The notes beneath the pieces were generated by a model. It was given only the letters and a program-made list of their open reading frames with translations. It did not search any database and was not told the origin of the DNA. A stretch of 64,000 nucleotides of DNA from Vermamoeba vermiformis (taxonomy: Eukaryota; Tubulinea; Echinamoebida), in NCBI GenBank assembly GCA_045837725.1, contig JBEWZL010000264.1:1-64000 (forward strand), read 5' to 3'. A program made the translations under genes and the position numbers. Every line of letters begins with the position of its first letter. Position 1 is the first letter of the stretch. Positions 1 to 9,765 of this stretch are shown here, piece after piece.

Positions 1-490
1 TTTAGTAGCTCGTCACGAATTTTTTTTCGATCAAGAAAATCGGATTTCTTATTCTCGCGCTCCAATAAAATAATTAATGCAATATAAACAATTAAATAGT
101 AATAAATAGTGGCGTAAACCACGTTTTACCATTTATTAAGGGATCTAAAGTAAATTGAAGACGGATACGCCCATCTTCAAAAGAAGTTAGTAATGGCCTA
201 AAAGCCAAGGGAAAATGGAGCTAACGAACTCCTCGAATTAAATTATGTGAAGGAATGGAGCTAACGCACTCCACTCGCTTCGATGCGACCGAACGAAGTC
301 GCAGTTGAAACGCGGACCATCGAGCCCGCGCTAGACTTACAGAGCTCCGTAAATGCCAAATTGCTGATATATGGTGCTTATGTATAAATAAGAATAAGAA
401 TAAAATTTAAAAGTTGTGAAATCCAAATTTGGCGTTTTTAGTCCTTGCGTAATAACACGAGCACAATTCATTGGCTGACCACCGTAAAGA
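1..490. other. AT-rich flank with no gene seen
   Basis: No reading frame here is convincing. A short direct repeat with core GGAGCTAACG followed by [A/C]ACTCC occurs near 211 and again near 257. The far right end (up to 491) may be the 5' untranslated exon of the glycosylase gene that follows, because it ends in A directly before a GTAAGT donor at 492. Confidence 0.4.
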
Positions 491-2030
491 AGTAAGTATT
501 ATTTCGCTTCGTTAAAGCGAATTTACCTTGCGCTCGACGGTGCAAGCATTACTCCGACCACGGCGATCGTGATCGGGTTGAATATTCCTCGCTGGAATAC
601 AACACGCCACTGCATGGCTAGTATTTTTTACGTGTAAGTGAGCTGTAAATATTAATATTGTAATACTCGTTAATTATCGCCCAATTTATTTAAATTATTT
701 CGCTACAATTACTCGCATCCAAAATACCTCTGCAATAAATTGTTTTATCTCTCAACGTCAAATTAACTAACTAAATTTATTTAGTGGCAGAATACATTGA
801 TTACAAGTATTTACATCGCTGGTTGTCTGCTCGCGTACTTGGGCTGAGCGTTCAGAGAATTTACCGAGGCCAAATCAGTGCACTAACAACGCAGTCGAGT
901 GGAAAAAACCTCAACTTACAGATTAAATTAGTAAGTAGACAATTATGGCGTTTGCATTGTAATTCTTCACGATAGATTTACTCGCGCGGAGAACAGCTCG
1001 CACTAATTCTTCAGGATGGTTCAGTAATACTCATTCAACTCTCTAGCGACGATGTTTTTGCGTATTGCCCTCTACACTCATTAAATAACCTAATAAATAC
1101 CAGTGTTACGATCATTTGTTTTGATGGAGTTGGGTGTGTGCTCACGTGCATCCAGGCATCTTATAATAAGCCTTGCATAACTGTGATGCCTGCATTACAA
1201 TGGAATGAACGGCTTGGACCAGATATTCGACTTGAGCATGGTTTGTTCGTGCACAAACTGGCTACATTGCTTAAAAACATGGACATGTCTTCTCATTTAA
1301 GTTTGTTTGAACTTCTTTGCTCACCTGGCTTTAATGGCTTTGGAGAACTCACTGCCAGTGAAATTCTTCAGCGCTTGGCACAATACTTTGGTAATTCAAT
1401 CCTCTTGTGCCTTGCGATAAACTTACCTATTCAACAGGAGTTCCTCCTTGGATGAATGCTTACCTTTTCCTCAGTTCCGAGTCGAACCAAAGTCTGCTCA
1501 TAAATGTTTGTATGGAGTACTTGCGCCAACTTGGTGATTTTGTGGGTCTGGACTTCAACTACCTTCAATTCTATCTTGTTGGATGGCAGCAATACGCCTC
1601 TCACTATATTCATGTATACAAGCGAACAGCTTTCGGAAACAAACCAGTACACTGTCTATCAGTGCGCACACCGGCGAGCATATTGCGATGCTTCACTACT
1701 TGTAGTTTGATAGATTTGCCATCTAATTGGTCAAATTCAGCTCTGCGAGAGGACAAAATCAATGACGGGTTTTTACAAGGGTTGCAGCTCCATGATGTTT
1801 ACGTTGGCATCACTTACACTCTTAAAATGTATGTTAATTCGAATTAGGCTTTTTAATAATTGGCTTACAGGCAACTGCAAAGTCAAATCAAAGACTTGGA
1901 TGGTGATGAGACAGAGAGTGAGAATGAAGAGGACAACTTGTCAGTCAAATCCGATGTTACAATTCGGAGAAAACTTTGTAAAAAATTTAAAAAAATGGCA
2001 CAACAATACAAGATAAATAAATTTAGTTAA
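491..2030 (+). CDS. Fpg/Nei (NEIL-type) DNA glycosylase, divergent
   Basis: The spliced model gives 370 residues, close to animal NEIL1. Introns are 492-784, 931-975, 1391-1437 and 1829-1870. The start is inferred: an exon ending in A at 491 joined to TG at 785 makes an ATG split by the intron, giving Met-Ala-Glu. Family landmarks in order are the N-terminal (M)AEYIDYKYL region, a GKNL motif near residue 40, LGPDI, and the helix-two-turn-helix stretch FNGFGELTASEIL near residues 168-180. Near residue 240 comes HYIHVYKR, which matches the entry into the Fpg/NEIL3 zinc finger. Family members excise oxidised bases by attack from the N-terminal amine, normally Pro2. Here residue 2 would be Ala, as NEIL3 has Val. 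Only some finger cysteines remain. The acidic and basic C-terminus is low complexity. The family call rests on motif order alone, and the activity is uncertain. Confidence 0.55.
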
Positions 2031-2060
2031 TCAAAGTTTATTTTATTAAGATGAGGTTTT

Positions 2061-2780
2061 GATTGAGGTTGCATCCTCCTGGACAACGACCTTCCTTGCC
2101 GAACGAGGTCGCATCCTCTTGGACAACAACCTCCCTTGTCGAACGAGGTCGCATCCTCCTGGACAACATCCTCCCTTGCCGAACAAGGTCGCATCCTCTT
2201 GGACAACAACCTCCCTTGTCAAACGAGGTCGCATCCTCCTGGACGACAACCTTCCTTGCCGAACGAGGTCGCATCCTCTTGGACAACAACCTCCCTTGTC
2301 AAACGAGGTTGCATCCTCTTGGACAACAACCTTCCTTGTCGAATGAGGTCGCATCCTCCTGGATGACAACCTTCCTTGTCGAACAAGGTTGCATCCTCCT
2401 GGACAACAACCTTCCTTGCCGAACAAGGTTGCATCCTCCTGGACGACAACCTTCCTTGCCGAACGAGGTCGCATCCTCTTGGACGACAACCTTCCTTGTC
2501 GAACGAGGTCGCATCCTCCTGGACAACAACCTCCCTTGCCGAACAAGGTCGCATCCTCTTGGACAACAACCTCCCTTGTCAAACGAGGTCACATCCTCTT
2601 GGACGACAACCTTCCTTGCCGAACGAGGTCGCATCCTCTTGGACAACAACCTCCCTTGTTGAACAAGGTTGCATCCTCTTGGACAACAACCTTCCTTGTC
2701 GAATGAGGTCGCATCCTCCTGGACGACAACCTTCCTTGTCGAACGAGGTTGCATCCTCCTGGACAACAACTTGCCGTCTA
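2061..2780. repeat. 40-bp minisatellite, 18 copies
   Basis: Eighteen head-to-tail units of exactly 40 bp begin at 2061 and recur at 2101, 2141 and so on to 2741. The unit contains GCATCCTC[C/T]TGGACAAC and then CTTCCTTG[C/T]CGAACGAGG. Variation is confined to a few alternating positions (CCT/CTT, TGCC/TGTC, CGAGG/CAAGG), and variant units are interspersed, as expected from unequal exchange. Because 40 is not a multiple of three and the unit lacks stops, long open frames appear on both strands. I treat these as artefacts. The array begins 30 bp after the glycosylase stop codon. Confidence 0.95.
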
Positions 2781-3550
2781 AACAAGGTGAAAGGAGGTCA
2801 CATCCCCTCAAGCGGCAAGAAAAGCCCCAGAGGGCCACTAACAACCCCATAACCCATAGGGTGGGCAACCCTAAATATATATAAAATAGGACTGAGCGTC
2901 TGCAAGCTGCTTTTCGGAGTACTCCAACTCTCCGTAACTAAAATAAATCGGTTCAGATGATGGTTACAACCCCAGTTAAAACACTTACTATTTTTTAACA
3001 AGGGCTCTCAAGTCGCTCTCAGACCCCCATGTCTCTCCAGCTACTAGGGCAAGGTAAAAAACGCACATCCAAAGGCGGGAACTTTTTGTCGGTTGGATTT
3101 TTGGATGCGGATTTTTACTCCAAAGACCGACTCTTCTCCCTATAATTAAATCTATTCTAGGCCCTGAAGCCTTTGACAGCCTCGGCTCAATTAATGAGAT
3201 TTGAGTGAGAAAAATAACAATTTTGGATTTTGAATCCTGAGGTCTTGCGTGCTCGGATAAAATTTTATCGACCAAGCCTACATAATTTTCCTTTCGTGTA
3301 ATTTTATCAGTCATTACTTACGTAAATCTTTCAAAAGTTGGTGCATGGTTGTGCGTACTTGATTTTCGGCAAAAATAACGGTACAAAAAAAGCGCACTAC
3401 TGGCCATTGGTGGGTAAGCCAAAAAAGGAAACCCTTGTCTTGGGCAAACATATTGAATATAAACACGACCATTAGAAGGTGGTTTATTTATGTAACGTAT
3501 TTTAATGCGTTAAACAGAATGCACTCAAAGAAAGCATCCAGATCCTTCGT
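2781..3550. other. Intergenic, no supported gene
   Basis: The segment contains a degenerate remnant of the 40-bp unit at its left end and a TATATATAAAATAGG stretch near 2873. A 108-codon minus-strand frame (2988-3314) has no recognisable similarity. The histone H3 gene ends at the right border. Confidence 0.4.
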
Positions 3551-4062
3551 TTACCATTCGTGCAATTTGTCTCCTCGGATTCTTCTGGCCAATTGCATAT
3601 CCTTTGGCATTATAGTTACTCTCTTGGCATGGATGGCTGCCAAATTGGAGAGCTCCAGCAGAGTGACGAGAAATTCCTCGGCCGATTCCTGCAAGGCGAG
3701 CATTGCATTTTTCTGGAAACGAAGATCCGTCTTAAAATCTTGGGTAATCTCTCTGACCAATCTGCAGAAAGGAGCAAAGGGCAACAGCAGGTTATAGGAC
3801 TTTTGGTACTTTCGGATCTCGCGAAGAGCAACTAAACCAAATTATTAAAAAAATTAATTCAAAATATTAGCAAATAAATGATTATAATTAAGTATTAGTT
3901 ATGCTAAATTATTTTCTTCAATATCTTACCAGTCCCGGGTCTAAATCTGTGCGGTTTTTTAGCGGATCCCTGCGGAATTTTACTGCGCTTCTTCGGCGCA
4001 TTGTTCTTACGTGGAGCCTTGCCTCCCGTGCTTTTTCTTGCGTGTTGTTTCGTTCGTGCCAT
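3551..4062 (-). CDS. Histone H3 variant
   Basis: Two exons (4062-3930 and 3831-3551) give 137 residues, one more than canonical H3 counted with Met. The tail starts [19 protein letters not shown], keeping Lys4, Lys9 and Lys14 but with Thr6 changed to His. Then it departs: the segment that normally holds Arg26-Lys27-Ser28 reads [16 protein letters not shown] and is two residues shorter. The fold is H3 throughout ([57 protein letters not shown]). It has unusual changes LPFAPFC in the alphaN-alpha1 region and LLELSNLA in alpha2, plus a C-terminal extension GDKLHEW. Loop 1 has no insertion, so it does not look like CENP-A. The intron falls after Gly-Thr at the tail/core border. It is head to head with the acidic protein at 4192, about 130 bp away. 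Confidence 0.93.
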
Positions 4063-4191
4063 ATTATTACATGTATTAAACCGAGTTTTTGGTTAGTTTA
4101 TTTTTTGACCAGATCATGGAACACAAAATATTTTAGGTAAGCATTAATAGAACTTTATTTATTAATAATAATATTTCAATATAATTATTAG

Positions 4192-5166
4192 CAAGTGGGC
4201 AACCCAGATTTATTCGATTATTTTTACCTGGATGCAGCCCGGCAAGAATTTTTGCTCACTATCAACGGTGCTGCTAGAATCCTTGGCAAAACTAAGTTTG
4301 CATGGATGAAAGCAGCGAAGAAAGGTAATAAAATTAATTTTAAAATATTATTTATTTCTGATCTGATCATTAACCAGATCCCGAGTACGCCAGCATTGTC
4401 GTGGAGAATGTTGCCATTGATTGGTTTGAGGGGGAAAGGGTTGACGGCAATGCTTTGCGTGCCAAGTGGATCAACTTGCAAGGGTTGAACAAACTCGTTC
4501 CCCTGTACATACGAAACAAAAACTTGAATGCCGTGTGCAGTGTGTTGACGTAAGTATTGTTATTCTTTATTTTAACTTATCCACAATTTTTAGTGAGCAA
4601 CTCTTCACCTTGGGACTTGAAAATGTTCTCCAAGTCCAAATAGACACCGAGAGCAATCGAGTAAAGGTAAGTCGTATCATGCATTAAATATCCATTTATT
4701 AACTTTTGTACAGTTTTCACTGGTTGACGACCTTTCCAAAGCCTATGCTCCCTATCTGAGGCCTCCTACTGAAGTTGAGCTGCTTCCAGATGGAGTGGAA
4801 GTGCTCAATTTGGTTGCCAAACACGTTGACGAGCTCACGGATAACTGGCTGGCTGAACAGTACCTAACAGCTGACGATAAGGCTTTGCTGGATAAAGCCC
4901 CTGATTTGCCTTTCGATGATAGGTGCCGTCAGCGGTTGCGCAATACCATTGCCAACCTCTTTGCCTCCTTCTCTGAGGAGGAACGAAGACTCAGAACCTT
5001 GCGAGCAAGCGACACCGAAGATGATGAAGAGGATGAGGAATCAGAAGAGGAAGAAGAAGAGGAGGACGATGACGAAGACTACGGTGAGAGCAATGACCAT
5101 TCCAGCTCCTCGGTGGAGGAGAAGTCAAACGATGAGTCTTCTGTTGACTCTATGGATATTGATTAA
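4192..5166 (+). CDS. Acidic-tailed protein of unknown function
   Basis: I do not recognise the family. Exons 4192-4324, 4378-4549, 4594-4666 and 4714-5166 stay in frame and give 276 residues. No ATG is found at the left end, so a short upstream exon is missing from the model or the start codon is split by an intron. The first 220 residues are a mixed, probably globular region. The last 55 residues are almost entirely Asp, Glu and Ser, with a run of about 20 acidic residues, ending SMDID. Such tails are common in histone chaperones and other nuclear proteins, and the gene shares its promoter region with the H3 variant. A chaperone role is therefore tempting but is inference only. Confidence 0.7.
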
Positions 5167-5190
5167 GTATGAAATATAAAGCGTCTTTTC

Positions 5191-5697
5191 TTAATTTAGC
5201 TTACCAATTATCATCTTGGAAATGCAACGAACAGCTTGCTTTTGCGAATTGCCACCTGAATAACGCTTTTCAACTTCCACCACCGATCTTTGCTCATTGT
5301 GGGCAATCAATTTAAGATATGCTCTTGATATATTTAGTAATGCATATTGGTGAATAGAGAGTTACTTACCAGTTGTTATTCCGCCAAATCCAACGATCCC
5401 GTATCTCGAATCGAAAACTTTTTTGCTTTTACGGCCTTAATTGATGTTTGCTATTAATAAAAGTAATTAAAATATTATAGGGATATATTTTAATACGTCT
5501 GCAACTTCAACAATTGCAGATTTGACCCGGATCAAAAAATTGATCAGGCCCAAAAATTGATAGAAAATCGATATTATTATTTTTTTAACGTGTAATATGT
5601 TATTTTTATGCTATTCTAATATAATTTATATGAAATTAATCATTAAAAGACTTACCAGTCGCAAAATCCAAAAAAAAAAATTAAATCTGGCTTGCAT
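5191..5697 (-). CDS. Possible small hypothetical protein, model uncertain
   Basis: On the minus strand an ATG at 5697 opens a 42-nt exon ending in a GTAAGT donor at 5655. A second segment (about 5430-5365) ends in another GTAAGT donor and reads YGIVGFGGITT in one frame. A third segment (about 5316-5191) is open, reads LKLIAHNEQRSVVEVEKRYSG, and stops at 5193-5191. Donors and acceptors exist between all three, but the joining frame depends on an 11-base T run and two acceptor choices. No family recognised. It may be a real small gene convergent with the acidic protein. Confidence 0.25.
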
Positions 5698-6582
5698 TGG
5701 AAAAAAAGTTTTTCTAGTCTGCTGCTAGGTTGTTTAATCTCGTGGTAAATTACACCCCACAAGATTTTGACCCTTTGTGTCCCTCTGTTGCGGCTGCATT
5801 GGATCCCGGGATAGAAATACTAACGGCCACAGGTGAAAATCCTCCCAAAAACCGTGAGGGAGGATTTTACTGGAACGCACTTTTCTCGGTTCGGTGGTTT
5901 CCAGTATTAAAAGTAATTACATAGTGATGATCAGCGACATTTACTCTATAACATCAATTGTTTTGAGGCCAATTGGTAAGTGTTTTTAATAAATTTTTAT
6001 TCGGTTGCACAAATTCGTTTCTAAATCTGGCAACGCTGGATCAAAGATTAAAAACCTTCAAATTTAACGCTTTTTTTCGCTTCATTATATTATATTGACA
6101 GTAATTAATACTATTATGCTTCTCCCATCACCATTCATTGCCTACTAACATGTGGGCAATGAAGCAGATCCTGAATCCGAAAATTTTTGGCTTAATAATG
6201 ACTTAGTACAGTTACTAATACGGTGAATATCTATTAAACAGACTGCTTTTTGCATCGGCAACGTGATTATTCGTTTTTGCTCGGGCGTACGTACTTTGAA
6301 CTTTCTCATCCCGAATCTGCAACCAAACTCTCTATCAAAAAATTGGTAACACTTCAATATTTATTCCCATTGCATTTCTGATCATTATTTTGCATTCAGG
6401 CAAGTCTAAAACTTTTTTGCCCCGAATCCCAAGTTGTAACCACAGGTTTAAAACTTTAAAGTATCAAACAGATAGCTTTCAATGAAAGCAATGCGATTAA
6501 TGTATTATTTAACTTTGCTCAATAGGTCTACACAAGTTTCCAAAGCTTTCATTTTTTGTTATTCCCAAAACGTAGCAACACA
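5698..6582. other. Intergenic with one hairpin
   Basis: No gene could be supported. The region holds short frames on both strands with no similarity that I can see, plus the inverted repeat listed separately at 5836-5868. Base composition is AT-rich and like other spacers here. Confidence 0.4.
5836..5868. repeat. Perfect 11-bp inverted repeat (hairpin)
   Basis: AAAATCCTCCC at 5836-5846 is the exact complement of GGGAGGATTTT at 5858-5868, separated by an 11-base loop. It lies in non-coding DNA. It could form a stem in RNA or be a small palindromic repeat. No function is known to me. Confidence 0.8.
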
Positions 6583-7221
6583 ATGGACCATCGCCTAAAG
6601 CTCTTCTCAAATATGTAAGTGCTTGAATTATCTAATTGTACATTATTTAATGCATAATACAGCCTGCCCAGAGACCCTGGTGCACCTCGCATACTGCTTG
6701 GACCCCGCCGTGCATCCACGACCGACGATACACCCTCCGCACCCAGCAAGCGCCGCAAGTACGAGCAGGTAGTAGGTGCTCCTCTTTACCCACCTTCTTA
6801 ACAGATCTTTTCATAGCCTTTGTTGCCGATCATTCCAAGCCAGGTAATCCTCCCCAGGATTGCCTTGCTATGGAGTCAGTCGTTTGATTCTTCACCTGGT
6901 GGGTGCCAATGGAGCTTTGGATCACTAAGACTTGTCAGCCGCAATTGCAAACATATCTGCGACGAATACTTGTTGGATCGAGCTGCTTCACTGGGATCCG
7001 TTACTGGAATGGTCAAGCTCTCTGGCCTGCGCTTTCTGCCCACCAACAATACCTGTCGCTTGGCTGCTGCTCAAGGGCACTTGGAATGCTTGGTCTTTGC
7101 CTACTGCAACCTTTATGTTCCCTTGGAAGATGCATTGAGCATTGCTCAGTCATCAGGCTTTGTCCACATCCTTGCTTATGCCAAGAAAGCTGCATGGCCA
7201 GTACCCAAGAAACTACAATAG
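6583..7221 (+). CDS. Ankyrin-type repeat protein, small
   Basis: Three exons (6583-6614, 6663-6768, 6817-7221) join in frame and give 180 residues. The N-terminal 45 residues are Pro/Arg-rich with a likely nuclear signal KRRKYE. Residues from about 105 on read as degenerate ankyrin-like repeats: LLDRAASLGSVTGMVKL, then TCRLAAAQGHLECLVFAYCN, then DALSIAQSSGFVHILAYAKK. The CRLAAxxGHLECL pattern is typical of the ankyrin families common in amoebae and large DNA viruses. A role in protein-protein contact is the usual inference. It has no paralogue in this window. The last exon could contain a further unspliced intron near 6844. Confidence 0.65.
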
Positions 7222-7394
7222 TCATTATTCTGTTAATGCTTAGTAGCACACACACAGAGACGTAATGCAGCCAAAATGCAATAAACAGGTTTCTTTCATC
7301 GAGTGCAGCCTGTTTGATACACTTTCAGCCCATCCAAGCAGCAGGGCATCCTCCAGAGATGATGCCTTGTGTATTCACTGGTCCTTGTGGGGGA

Positions 7395-7526
7395 GGGCGT
7401 CCGCCATGGAGGACGCCCTATGTACGTGTTTGTCTCAGTGGGGGAGGGCGTCCTCCATGGAGGACGCCCTATCTACTTACCCGTGCCGGTCTGAGTTGGG
7501 GAGGGCGTCCTCCATGGAGGACGCCC
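7395..7526. repeat. Three copies of a 24-bp GC-rich palindrome
   Basis: The palindrome GGGCGTCCTCCA/TGGAGGACGCCC occurs at 7395-7418 (one mismatch), 7446-7469 (perfect) and 7503-7526 (perfect). Start-to-start spacing is 51 and 57 bp. Each copy is preceded by a G-rich run (GGGGA) and followed by TATGTACGTG or TATCTACTTAC, so the repeated unit is about 45 bp and includes flanks. Each copy can form a 12-bp stem. It stands out sharply from the AT-rich surroundings. Confidence 0.95.
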
Positions 7527-8007
7527 TATGTACGTGCCCAACTGACCTCAAAACTCCCAGCCCTAGCCCTATTACCAGTATAATTAATGTGAATTAATGT
7601 GAATGACTGCGGATTGCTGTGAAATTGGGTACAATTTTTGTACTAGGTGGTGTGAATGGCAAGGGTTAGTTTCTAGGGTTAATAACTGGATGGAAGGCTT
7701 CACAAAAAATCTTGTCAAAACAGGGTCAAACTTAGTCAAATGAGCTAACATGGGGTGTTACGGAATTTAATACCCTTAAAATGTGATAGTGATGGCATAA
7801 GAGACTTTTATCCAATGATACATAGATAAATAAATCAATAAATATTCATTCAGGCAAATCTTCAGGCTTGAAGACCCAGACAACAAAGTTAGGATTGAAT
7901 CTGGGCAAAGTAAATATTAATACTGAGCAGTAGTGGTTAAAATAATAAATTGGTACTTACGTGTGCTGTTGCAGTCATAAACAAATGGAAAATACAGTGT
8001 GACCAAG

Positions 8008-8048
8008 TTCTGACATAATGTCAGAATGTCAGAAAGGAATTTCTGACA
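8008..8048. repeat. Two adjacent short hairpins
   Basis: TTCTGACA (8008-8015) pairs with TGTCAGAA (8019-8026) across a 3-base loop. Immediately after it, TGTCAGAAA (8027-8035) pairs with TTTCTGACA (8040-8048) across GGAA. All four arms share the core TCTGACA, so alternative pairings are possible. Function is unknown. Confidence 0.8.
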
Positions 8049-9765
8049 CTGCGCTTTACATGGGCTCGCTCCGCTCACCTGTGGACCCTGCTAATAAAAT
8101 TAGTGAGAAAACTGATGAGCATTAACAGGTATGACCATTACCTGGCATAATTGCAATTGAGGTCATGAGTGTTAGGGAAATCTGCAGGTGAAAAGTATGT
8201 CACCTTTTCCCTAAAGCTATATTAATAATTGTATATGACTAGTCAAAAATAAAAATTGTTTTTCAAAACATAGGCTTTGTTCAAAACCATGTAATTTTCC
8301 AGACTTTAGGTCTATAAGGCTTAAATTAGTTAAGCCTAACTATATATAAAATGATAACAAGAGTTGTACTGAAATATTGTTTCTTTAATATTGTTGATTA
8401 GTTGAGTGTGCTCTGATAGTGGGTAAACAAAGCCCCTATCCTTTGTTATGAAATGGAAAAAGAATTGAACTAGCCCAAAGACTCACTTCTCTACTAATTG
8501 CCTGCCAGTAAATGGTTAAAATAAAAAAATGCCAAAGTGCTAACTTACATATTCATGATATTAATGTTGCAAATAGTCTTATTGCTGAAGTAGAACAACA
8601 ATCCCTGGAGCTATCATGGGAAGGAATTCCACCACCTTCTCATCCAGCATTGATCTCAAAGTTGGACAATATGAGGTTTGTGTCGCTCAATGGCATCATG
8701 CCTTCCATACCCAGTTCTTGTGCATCCAAATGCACCACTGTCAATAATATTGGCTTTGGCTTTGCTCTGTAATCAGACAAAACCAAGTTGGCTTGGTTGG
8801 TGTTGACCTGCAAGATCCAAAATAGCAGGTTCTTCAAGATGTATATGGTTGAGTAATACCTATTGGCCATATAATAGTGTCCTAAGCTAGGGTTACCAGG
8901 GAGGATTTGGCAAGTGCACTTATAATTATGTTGCTTGCTAGAAGTGGGTTTGAATCATGGTGGCAACAAATCACTAGTACTGGGCTTCAAACCTGTGCCA
9001 ATCTCAAACATTTGTTGTTCCTTTCCCAATTGGGATCAGATTTTGGCAAAAAGCTCTAAATTGGTTTCTAATGTTAATGCTGTGAAAATACCCAACTCAC
9101 CTCTTGTGCATTTTACATCATGCGGTTGATTTCTAGCATAAGAATTTACCTCAGCATGCTCCTTGTTCTAATAAGTTTGTATTACTAATAAGGCACCATT
9201 ACAACATGAGTGGGCACCATTACCATTGTCTGGAAGTATGCATTCTTCATATAAATTTGCATATAACCCAGTTATTTTTAAGGGCATCAAACCAAACATT
9301 AAAATTTCTTCTCAATAACAAATTAATGAGTGAGGCAAATGCAGCAAAGTGGCTGCTACAAGATGGTCTTCATTGAAGGGCTGTCAAGACAAAAAGAAGA
9401 AAAAATCCATGTTTTCAACACAATGATAGTGCATAGGGATGAGGATGCTGCAACTGGCTCATTTTGATCTATTATTTGTTTGTCAACACATTGAAAGGGT
9501 CAAAGTCCATGCAGTTTGACCTGTAATCCTGGAATTAAAGTGAGTATTTGTGAGATTTAATTTTGGTGCAGTTGTTGCAAGCCTGTTAGAATGTAAAAAA
9601 TATAGTTTTCAATGATCTGGGGGACAGATTTCATAATATTAGGATCACATGCTGTACTGCAAAGCTAAACAGATAATAATTGCATCATGTGGTGCAAACA
9701 AAGATTGCAGACTACAATCAAACAAGAAAGGCATAACAATGAGAACATCAGTTTTACAAAACAAT

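Larger units (their letters stand above)
7222..9765. other. 2.5-kb gene-poor region with palindromes
   Basis: No frame here resembles a known protein, and the longest (8512-8772) has no recognisable motif. The region carries three copies of a GC-rich palindrome (7395-7526) and a pair of adjacent hairpins (8008-8048). It also has an AGGTGA/TCACCT inverted repeat near 8185. The texture differs from other spacers, with long stretches of mixed codon-like sequence, so it may hold decayed repeats. I cannot assign a family. Confidence 0.4.

Noticed and set aside
200-360. Possible tRNA near the repeated GGAGCTAACG elements
   Set aside because: No cloverleaf with intact A and B boxes could be drawn.
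2046-2868. Long overlapping reading frames on both strands (up to about 200 codons)
   Set aside because: They are produced by the stop-free 40-bp repeat; the same peptide cycles through three frames and there are no splice sites or unique sequence.
2868-3000. TATA-like stretch followed about 70 bp later by AAATAAA, resembling a solo LTR
   Set aside because: No matching second copy, no clear terminal inverted dinucleotides and no target duplication could be found, so a retroelement call is not supported.
2988-3314. Minus-strand 108-codon frame
   Set aside because: No recognisable motif, no introns of the local type, and composition like the spacer.
3551-4062. Calling the H3 variant CENP-A
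   Set aside because: Loop 1 has no insertion, and [12 protein letters not shown] is the canonical H3 form, unlike centromeric H3.
8512-8772. 86-codon plus-strand frame in the gene-poor region
   Set aside because: No similarity recognised, no splice partners and no support from context.
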